Below, piece after piece: positions 37,478 through 42,818 of a stretch of DNA of 42,818 bases. The DNA is taken from contig JAQXXU010000040.1 in assembly GCA_029226225.1 (NCBI GenBank), positions 1 to 42,818 of the forward strand. The letters run 5' to 3'. Each line of letters begins with the position of its first letter. The stretch's first letter is position 1. The translations under genes were made by a program, and so were the position numbers. The notes under the pieces are model-generated. The model did no database searches and was not told the origin of the DNA. It saw nothing but the letters and a program-made list of their open reading frames with translations. Source of the stretch: Lachnospiraceae bacterium (lineage in GTDB: Bacteria; Bacillota; Clostridia; Lachnospirales; Lachnospiraceae).

Positions 37478-37493
37478 AGAGAAATATTTCTCT
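37478..37493. promoter_or_regulatory. Perfect 16-nt palindrome upstream of pflA
   Basis: AGAGAAATATTTCTCT lies in the AT-rich part of the pflB-pflA gap, about 100 nt before pflA. It may be an operator or a small hairpin; no regulator can be assigned. Confidence 0.35.
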
Positions 37494-37591
37494 GTATTTA
37501 AATAGAGATGAGTATATTAACAGATGCGAAGCAGCTGATAACATACTCACTCGTATTTATCAAAATATTCTATAAGGAGAACATAATCTGT

Positions 37592-38341
37592 ATGGAAAGC
37601 AATTTAGCTAGAGTCCACTCGCTCGAAAGTTTCGGATCTGTTGATGGTCCAGGAATACGATATGTGATTTTTCTTCAGGGATGCAATTTCAGATGCAGAT
37701 ACTGCCACAACCCGGATACGTGGAATCCGGATGGAACGAAAAAAAGTAAGCCCACTCTGATGAGTGCTGATGAACTGATCGAAAAAGCCTTGAGGTACAA
37801 GCCTTACTGGGGCAAGGAGGGTGGTATCACTGTAAGCGGTGGAGAAGCGCTTCTGCAGATCGATTTTTTAAATGAGCTGTTCAGAAAATGCCATGAGAAG
37901 GGGATAAACACCTGTCTTGATACTTCTGCCGGGCCGTTTACGAGAGAAGAGCCGTTTTTCTCTAAGTTCAATGAACTGATGAAAAACACTGATCTGGTTA
38001 TGCTCGATATAAAGCAGATTTTCGATGAGGAGCACAAGAAGCTTACGGGTCACACAAATAAAAATGTTCTCGATTGTGCCACCTATTTGTCTGAGTGTGG
38101 TGTGCCGATGTGGATAAGACACGTGCTGGTCCCGGGCATCACGACTGATGAAAAGGAACTCAGGGAGCTTCGAAAGTTCATCGATACCTTAAAGACTGTA
38201 AAGAGAGTCGAAGTGCTTCCGTACCACACGCTCGGCATTTACAAATACGAGGAGCTTGGCATACCGTATTCTCTTAAGGATACAAACCCGCCGAGCGAAG
38301 ATCAGGTAAATACCGCCCGTGAGATCCTGGGTGCCATATGA
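37592..38341 (+). CDS. pflA: Pyruvate formate-lyase activating enzyme (radical SAM)
   Basis: Installs the glycyl radical on PflB using S-adenosylmethionine and a [4Fe-4S] cluster. 249 residues from ATG 37592, close to the E. coli length. The upstream extension in the track lacks family similarity, and AAGGAG lies 12 nt before this ATG. It begins ARVHSLESFGSVDGPGIRYV. The cluster motif is C31-NFRC-RYC38 (CX3CX2C). GGITVSGGEALLQ, the SAM-binding GGE, follows, and LVPGITTDEKEL and VLPYHTLGIYKYEELG are typical of PflA. It is separated from pflB by a hairpin element but clearly forms a functional pair with it. Confidence 0.96.
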   Translation: MESNLARVHSLESFGSVDGPGIRYVIFLQGCNFRCRYCHNPDTWNPDGTKKSKPTLMSADELIEKALRYKPYWGKEGGITVSGGEALLQIDFLNELFRKCHEKGINTCLDTSAGPFTREEPFFSKFNELMKNTDLVMLDIKQIFDEEHKKLTGHTNKNVLDCATYLSECGVPMWIRHVLVPGITTDEKELRELRKFIDTLKTVKRVEVLPYHTLGIYKYEELGIPYSLKDTNPPSEDQVNTAREILGAI

Positions 38342-38344
38342 AGG

Positions 38345-38372
38345 CTGTCCACGCGCTAGGTGACAGTTTTTT
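38345..38372 (+). terminator. Terminator after pflA
   Basis: CTGTCCAC, loop, GTGACAG (one bulge), then TTTTTT, starting 3 nt after the stop. In reverse it reads CTGTCACC...GCG, vaguely like the 31-nt element family, but too diverged to count as a copy. Confidence 0.75.
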
Positions 38373-38394
38373 CTTTGTTTTTGGAGGTTAGTCT

Positions 38395-39246
38395 ATGGAT
38401 ATTTATGATAAAACTAAAAAATGGTGGGTGAGCTTCTTCATTTTTCTGGTGATGTTTTTCTGGGGCGCATCAAAGGAATTCAGCGGTATGTACCTGGAAA
38501 AAATAAATCCGGTCAGCGAGACTCTGGGCAGATACCAGATGATGCTTTTCTGCTTTCTTCTGTTACTGCTGTATTTTATTCCGTTTGTGGTATTTATACG
38601 ATACACCTGCAGGAAGCTTGAGGTGTCACGGAAGCTTCCGGTCATAGCATTTTTTGCAGGATGGTTCATTCCCGGCTGGATAGCTGGCCAGCTGAATGAC
38701 GCATCTGAAAAGCTGATAAGGCACCTCACTTCAAAGACCTTTACAGAGGACTGGGGAGACGCGATAGAGACTCCGATAGTCGAAGAATCGCTTAAGGTGA
38801 TCGTGGTAGTGTGGCTTATTTGTCTCGTCGGAAAACACCTGAGAAAACACTATCTGATAGCAGGTATGTCTGTGGGAATGGGATTTCAGATATCTGAAGA
38901 TCTGAGCTATATCGAGAAGCAGCTAAGTGGAAGTCATTCAGATTTTGTAAACGTCATTCCATTTACTCTTGGAGAAAGGGTCGCAGGCGGTCTGGTGTCT
39001 CACTGGTGCTATACGGCTCTGATGGCTGTAGGCATTTACCTGTTCTTCAGAGAAAAAAACAGAAAGACCGGTATTCTGCTGATTCTTGCAGTCCTATTAG
39101 ACCACGGACTATGGGATTCATTCCTGTCGGATTCGGATTTAGGCACAGCCATTCTGTCCGCTGTATTATTCATACTATTTGTGGTAGTCTATGTGCGGAC
39201 ACTTAATAGTTCAGAGGAATGTATCACTGGGGACGCGTACCGCTGA
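38395..39246 (+). CDS. PrsW-like intramembrane metalloprotease
   Basis: 283 residues with about eight hydrophobic segments. The three PrsW motifs are present: EESLK (E130, E131, K134; EExxK), FQISE (F164 to E168; FxxxE) and DHGLWD (H237 to D241; HxxxD), plus H203 in SHWCYTA. B. subtilis PrsW cleaves the anti-sigma factor RsiW at the membrane; other members have unknown targets. GGAGG precedes the ATG, and it starts after the pflA terminator. The last eight residues (CITGDAYR) and the stop are encoded by copy d of the 31-nt element, so the natural C-terminus was altered. Confidence 0.82.
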   Translation: MDIYDKTKKWWVSFFIFLVMFFWGASKEFSGMYLEKINPVSETLGRYQMMLFCFLLLLLYFIPFVVFIRYTCRKLEVSRKLPVIAFFAGWFIPGWIAGQLNDASEKLIRHLTSKTFTEDWGDAIETPIVEESLKVIVVVWLICLVGKHLRKHYLIAGMSVGMGFQISEDLSYIEKQLSGSHSDFVNVIPFTLGERVAGGLVSHWCYTALMAVGIYLFFREKNRKTGILLILAVLLDHGLWDSFLSDSDLGTAILSAVLFILFVVVYVRTLNSSEECITGDAYR

Positions 39247-39250
39247 CACA
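39220..39250 (+). repeat. 31-nt palindromic element, copy d
   Basis: TGTATCACTGGGGACGCG then TACCGCTGACACA. Same length and core as copies b and c; one arm position has changed. It encodes the end of the prsW-like gene and lies 68 nt from the stop of convergent pgeF. Confidence 0.85.
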
Positions 39251-39318
39251 CTTTACGAATGAAAAGAAGTCGCTGGATGTGGCACTGGGCTAATTGACAT
39301 ATATAGAGATCATCATTC

Positions 39319-40161
39319 TCATGAGAGCATTATAAAAGCGCCCTGCACCCCGCGTTTTCCATGGCTGGCGCGGTGGGAAAAGAGCAGGTCGGGGTTTTCA
39401 CAGGTGCAGATATCAGTCGTGTGGATATGCGAGGAGGAAACTCCGGCTTCTTCGAGAGTTATCCGGATAGACTTCCAGAGGTCTAGCTGAAAGTGTCCGT
39501 TGTGTTTGTCTAAAAGTATCTGTGCTGTATGTTCAGGAAACTCTTTTTTGAATTCATTGGCGACATCTGTGCTTACTTCATAGCAGTCCATGCAGATGGA
39601 AGGCCCGATGGCACAGATCACATCGGCAGGAGAAGAGCCGTAGTATGAAGTCATGGCACCGAGCACATTGCGGCTGATTCTCCCGACAGTGCCGCGCCAA
39701 CCGGAGTGGCAGGCTCCGATGCATTTTTTTACTGGGTCGATGAAGAGGACAGGAACGCAGTCGGCGGCAAAAATCGAGAGCATCAGTCCCGGCACGTCTG
39801 TGACTAGCCCGTCGACATCTGTATAATCGCGAGGACGAACGACACCTTTTCCGGCATCAGTCACGGTCACTTTTCTTACATTTGCAGTGTGGGTCTGCTG
39901 GGAGAGAACGAACCTGTCAGGCGTTATGGCAAAAGTCTCTGCGACCCGCCTGTAATTTTCCGATACATTTTCTTCAGTATCTCCCAGTTCTTTTTTGAAG
40001 TTTAAGCTCTTGAAAATCCCGGTACTTACTCCGCCGAGCCTTGTTGTAAATCCGTGCTTTATCAGACCCAGTTCAGATAAAGCATCGAAAGTCAGGAGCG
40101 GAACGGTATTTTTATCATCAAATCTCATATGCTCTGAAGCATTTTTTCTTTTTATATCCAT
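39319..40161 (-). CDS. pgeF: PgeF/YfiH family multicopper-oxidase-like (laccase domain) protein
   Basis: 280 residues. It has the family signatures KHGFTTRLGGVSTGIFKSLNF, QQTHTANV, the TDVDGLVTD segment, FAADCVPVLFID and GACHSGWRGTVGRIS. The His and Cys of these motifs form the single metal/active site. Members are described as purine nucleoside phosphorylases/adenosine deaminases (LACC1-like) and, in E. coli, as a peptidoglycan editing factor. The ATG at 40161 is kept, although M12 (MRFDDKN) is also possible; neither has a good Shine-Dalgarno site. Its upstream region is shared with divergent queH. Confidence 0.9.
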   Translation of the reverse strand: MDIKRKNASEHMRFDDKNTVPLLTFDALSELGLIKHGFTTRLGGVSTGIFKSLNFKKELGDTEENVSENYRRVAETFAITPDRFVLSQQTHTANVRKVTVTDAGKGVVRPRDYTDVDGLVTDVPGLMLSIFAADCVPVLFIDPVKKCIGACHSGWRGTVGRISRNVLGAMTSYYGSSPADVICAIGPSICMDCYEVSTDVANEFKKEFPEHTAQILLDKHNGHFQLDLWKSIRITLEEAGVSSSHIHTTDICTCENPDLLFSHRASHGKRGVQGAFIMLS

Positions 40162-40228
40162 GATCCAAAGGATAACACAGCAGGGAAGGGGATTGCAACC
40201 GCCATATGCTGGAGATTTTTCTACTGCG

Positions 40229-40257
40229 TTGATTTTAGCGCCAGAGATTTGTATAAT
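40229..40257 (+). promoter_or_regulatory. Promoter of queH-argH, giving a leaderless message
   Basis: TTGATT, a 17-nt spacer and TATAAT. The -10 box ends 7 nt before the queH ATG, so transcription should begin at or next to the start codon. Confidence 0.7.
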
Positions 40258-40264
40258 AAAAGTT

Positions 40265-40924
40265 ATGGAATCTAAGAAAAAAATAAACTATCAGAAACTC
40301 TGTGAAGAGGAGATAAAAAGAGTGACTGCGGACGGCAGGATTCCGACTCTTCTTCTGCACAGCTGCTGCGCGCCATGCAGCTCGTACTGTATAGAGTTCA
40401 TGTCACAGTATTTTTATGTGACTGTGTTTTACTACAACCCGAATATCTATCCGGACAGCGAGTACTATCACAGGGTAAAGGAGCAGCAGGAGTTTATACG
40501 GCGTTTTCCTACTAAGAACCCAGTGGGATTTATCGAAGGAGACTTTGATCCGGGGGAGTTCTACAGTGCAGCGAAAGGACTTGAAAAAGAACCCGAGAGA
40601 GGCGCGAGATGTACGGAATGCTTCAAGCTACGGCTTGGGAGAACTGCTGAAGTGGCGGCGGAGAGAGGATTTGATTTTTTTACATCGACTCTTACGATAT
40701 CACCGATGAAGGACGCTGCTCTTCTAAACAGGATAGGCCAGGAATCCGGCAAAAAGTACGGCGTCGAATGGCTGCCGTCTGATTTTAAAAAGAAAAACGG
40801 GTATCTGCGCAGCTGCCAGATAAGTCACGAGTACGGGATTTATAGGCAGGATTACTGCGGCTGCGTTTTTTCATATAATGAGAGACAGAAGGAAAAAGAA
40901 GAAAGAACACTTAAGGAGGCATAG
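40265..40924 (+). CDS. queH: Epoxyqueuosine reductase QueH
   Basis: Last step of queuosine biosynthesis: reduces epoxyqueuosine in tRNA to queuosine; the cobalamin-independent alternative to QueG. 219 residues from ATG 40265; the 90 extra N-terminal residues in the track are antisense to pgeF. Cysteine motifs are C34-C35-x-x-C38 (LHSCCAPCS), RCTECFKLRL and YCGCVFS, which supply the iron-sulfur cluster and metal ligands. NIYPDSEYYHR and TSTLTISPMKD are family hallmarks. There is no Shine-Dalgarno site, consistent with the promoter abutting the ATG. argH begins 3 nt after the stop. Confidence 0.93.
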   Translation: MESKKKINYQKLCEEEIKRVTADGRIPTLLLHSCCAPCSSYCIEFMSQYFYVTVFYYNPNIYPDSEYYHRVKEQQEFIRRFPTKNPVGFIEGDFDPGEFYSAAKGLEKEPERGARCTECFKLRLGRTAEVAAERGFDFFTSTLTISPMKDAALLNRIGQESGKKYGVEWLPSDFKKKNGYLRSCQISHEYGIYRQDYCGCVFSYNERQKEKEERTLKEA

Positions 40925-40927
40925 CAA

Positions 40928-42328
40928 ATGGCACAGCTCTGGGGCGGAAGATTTACAAAGGATACGGACAAACTGGTTTACGCGTTTAACGCATCCATCG
41001 GTTTTGACCAGAGATTTTTTCACGAGGATGTAGCAGGCTCGCGCGCTCATGTAAAAATGCTCGCGAAGCAGGGAATCATCTCACAGGAAGACAGGGATAC
41101 GATCCTCGGAGGACTCGATTCGATAGAGGCTGACGTAGACAACGGAAGGCTTGAGATAACTGACGAGTACGAAGATATTCACAGTTTTGTAGAGGCAAAC
41201 CTGATAAACAGGGTCGGCGAGGCTGGGAAGAAACTTCACACCGGACGAAGCAGAAACGATCAGGTGGCTCTTGATATGAGGCTCTACACGAGAAAGCAGG
41301 TCCGTGAGACAGATGACCTGTTAAAGCACTTCTTAGGGACCATCCTCTCCATCATGCAGAAAAATGTCGATACGATAATGCCTGGATTTACTCATCTGCA
41401 GAAGGCACAGCCGGTTACACTGGCGCATCACCTCGGGGCATACTTTGAGATGTTCAGACGTGACAGGGAGCGCCTCGCAGATATCTACGACAGAATGAAT
41501 TACTGCCCGCTGGGAAGCGGAGCTCTTGCCGGAACCACCTATCCTCTGGACCGAGATATGACAGCACAGGCCTTAGGGTTCTACGGACCTACGATAAACT
41601 CGATGGACGGAGTAAGTGACCGTGACTACCTGATCGAATTCCTGTCAGCTCTTTCTATGATCATGATGCACCTGTCGAGATTTTCAGAGGAGATGATCAT
41701 CTGGAACTCAAACGAATACAGGTTTGTAGAGATTGATGACGGATTTTCTACAGGAAGTTCCATCATGCCTCAGAAGAAAAATCCAGATATCGCCGAGCTC
41801 GTCAGAGGAAAGACAGGAAGAGTCTACGGCGCCTTAGTACAGCTGCTTACGACCATGAAAGGTCTTCCGCTCGCCTATAATAAAGACATGCAGGAGGACA
41901 AAGAGTTCTCATTTGATGCTATGGATACGGCAAAGGGCTGCATCCACCTGTTTGACGGAATGCTCGAGACTCTGAAGTTTAACAAGGACATCATGGAAAA
42001 GTCAGCCCGTCACGGATTTACCAATGCTACAGACGCCGCAGACTATCTGGTAGGAAAGGGAGTTGCTTTCCGCGACGCTCATAGTATAGTAGGGAAGATC
42101 GTTCTCTACTGCATCGACAAAAAGTGCGGTATAGACGACCTGTCACTCGATGAGCTGAAGCAGTTCTCACCTTCGTTCGACGAGGATGTCTACGATGCCA
42201 TTTCTCTTAAGACCTGTGTGGACAAGCGGCTTACGACAGGAGCACCTGGAAAGCCGGCCATGGAAAACGAGATCGCCAGCTGCATTGAGTACCTGAAAAA
42301 TTCAGACAGCCTTATAGAAAGAGCATAA
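40928..42328 (+). CDS. argH: Argininosuccinate lyase
   Basis: Cleaves argininosuccinate to arginine and fumarate. 466 residues of the fumarase/aspartase superfamily. It starts LWGGRFTKDTDKLVYAFNASI, with HTGRSRNDQVALDMRL, the TH pair in MPGFTHLQKAQPVTLAHH, and the signature loop GSSIMPQKKNPD with the catalytic serine near residue 276. AAGGAGG precedes the ATG. Co-transcribed with queH, an odd functional pairing; argG is not nearby. Confidence 0.97.
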   Translation: MAQLWGGRFTKDTDKLVYAFNASIGFDQRFFHEDVAGSRAHVKMLAKQGIISQEDRDTILGGLDSIEADVDNGRLEITDEYEDIHSFVEANLINRVGEAGKKLHTGRSRNDQVALDMRLYTRKQVRETDDLLKHFLGTILSIMQKNVDTIMPGFTHLQKAQPVTLAHHLGAYFEMFRRDRERLADIYDRMNYCPLGSGALAGTTYPLDRDMTAQALGFYGPTINSMDGVSDRDYLIEFLSALSMIMMHLSRFSEEMIIWNSNEYRFVEIDDGFSTGSSIMPQKKNPDIAELVRGKTGRVYGALVQLLTTMKGLPLAYNKDMQEDKEFSFDAMDTAKGCIHLFDGMLETLKFNKDIMEKSARHGFTNATDAADYLVGKGVAFRDAHSIVGKIVLYCIDKKCGIDDLSLDELKQFSPSFDEDVYDAISLKTCVDKRLTTGAPGKPAMENEIASCIEYLKNSDSLIERA

Positions 42329-42335
42329 TAAGTCT

Positions 42336-42364
42336 TTGACGTAGGAGAATATGGGGAGTATAAT
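42336..42364 (+). promoter_or_regulatory. Promoter of alaS
   Basis: TTGACG, a 17-nt spacer and a consensus TATAAT, 40 nt before the start codon. The short leader has no T-box. Confidence 0.8.
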
Positions 42365-42404
42365 ATTAAGTTGCAAAATTATTTTTTAAAGGAGAAATTT
42401 CACA

Positions 42405-42818
42405 ATGAAATACGGTGTAAATGAGCTCAGAAGAATGTACCTGAATTTCTTCGAGAGCAAGGGTCACCTGGTAATGAAGAGCTTTTCGCTGGTACCACAT
42501 AACGACGATTCACTTCTTCTGATAAACGCTGGTATGGCACCGCTTAAGCCATACTTTACGGGACAGGAGATTCCGCCGAGACGCAGGGTTACTACCTGCC
42601 AGAAATGTGTCAGGACAGGAGATATAGAGAACGTCGGAAAGACCGCAAGGCACCTGACATTTTTCGAAATGCTCGGGAATTTCTCCTTTGGTGATTACTT
42701 CAAGAAAGAAGCTATTCACTGGTCATGGGAGTTTTTGACAGAGGTCTTAAAGCTTGATCCAGAAAGACTCTATGTGACTATTTTTGAAAACGATGATGAG
42801 GCCTTCAATATCTGGAAC
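42405..42818 (+). CDS. alaS: Alanyl-tRNA synthetase, N-terminal part (cut by the window end)
   Basis: The first 138 codons of the class II enzyme charging tRNA-Ala. It begins with the family pattern [18 protein letters not shown], followed by [29 protein letters not shown] and [19 protein letters not shown], which include class II motif 2. AAAGGAG lies 11 nt before the ATG. The frame is open to the end of the window; about 740 further residues are expected. It is missing from the ORF track because no stop is reached. Confidence 0.95.
   Translation, partial: MKYGVNELRRMYLNFFESKGHLVMKSFSLVPHNDDSLLLINAGMAPLKPYFTGQEIPPRRRVTTCQKCVRTGDIENVGKTARHLTFFEMLGNFSFGDYFKKEAIHWSWEFLTEVLKLDPERLYVTIFENDDEAFNIWN

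Noticed and set aside
37393-37575. 60-codon ORF between pflB and pflA
   Set aside because: It reads through one arm of the hairpin element and has no Shine-Dalgarno site or recognisable composition.
38345-38366. pflA terminator as an inverted copy of the 31-nt element
   Set aside because: Partial likeness only in reverse (CTGTCACC...GCG); the core GGGGACGCG is absent, and a plain terminator explains it.
39995-40264. N-terminal extension of queH from the ORF track
   Set aside because: It is antisense to pgeF and lacks QueH similarity; the promoter -10 box lies directly before ATG 40265.
42365-42404. T-box leader before alaS, and one before glnS
   Set aside because: The alaS leader is about 40 nt, too short; the glnS leader lacks a T-box sequence and an antiterminator/terminator pair.

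Overview
The window looks like chromosomal DNA of an anaerobic Firmicute, most likely a member of the Lachnospiraceae. This rests on gene content (V-type ATPase, pyruvate formate-lyase with its activase, a giant BadF/HgdC-type activase-like protein, an archaeal-type Asd, a bacterial GlnRS), strong Shine-Dalgarno sites and near-consensus sigma-A promoters. The genus cannot be fixed by reading alone. Almost everything is housekeeping or central metabolism. I see no phage, integron, CRISPR array, intact insertion sequence or RNA gene.

Layout. 1-6.4 kb: 3' part of a giant 2-hydroxyacyl-CoA dehydratase activase-like protein, an acyltransferase-3 membrane protein and a rhomboid-like membrane protein with a C-terminal zinc-binding tail. 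6.4-13.3 kb: a long hairpin, then a five-gene run (glnS, a DUF2225 protein, asd, topB, a hexapeptide-repeat protein) closed by a strong terminator. 13.4-15.5 kb: a LysR regulator and a FliB-like protein. 15.5-24.8 kb: a complete nine-gene V-type ATPase operon (peripheral stalk H/G, I, K, E, C, F, A, B, D) with promoter and terminator; the K subunit carries the full Na+-ligand set known from Enterococcus hirae. 24.8-27 kb: CarD-type regulator, a coupled small unknown, a membrane-anchored amidase and a PAP2 protein. 27-28.7 kb: guaB. 28.7-33.4 kb: an AraC regulator divergent from a deoxysugar operon (rhaD, an AraA/FucI-family isomerase, rhaB). 33.4-35 kb: an orphan AAA ATPase and a GNAT remnant. 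35-39.3 kb: pflB, pflA and a PrsW-like membrane protease. 39.3-42.8 kb: pgeF (minus), queH, argH and the start of alaS.

The most unusual signal is intergenic. A 31-nt palindromic element (TGTGTCAC / GGGGACGCG / TGACACA) occurs at every convergent gene junction in the window (guaB/AraC, rhaB/ATPase, prsW-like/pgeF). A fourth, diverged copy lies where the amidase gene meets a decayed antisense AraC remnant. I found it nowhere else. Two copies supply the C-terminal codons and the stop of the upstream gene, and RhaB seems shortened by this. A second group of larger hairpin elements sits inside operons: K/E, F/A and B/D in the ATPase operon, and pflB/pflA. A third, 143-nt hairpin lies just before glnS. 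Several genes (QueH, PAP2, amidase, AraC, FliB-like) lack a Shine-Dalgarno site and have a -10-like box 2-7 nt before the start codon, suggesting leaderless transcripts.
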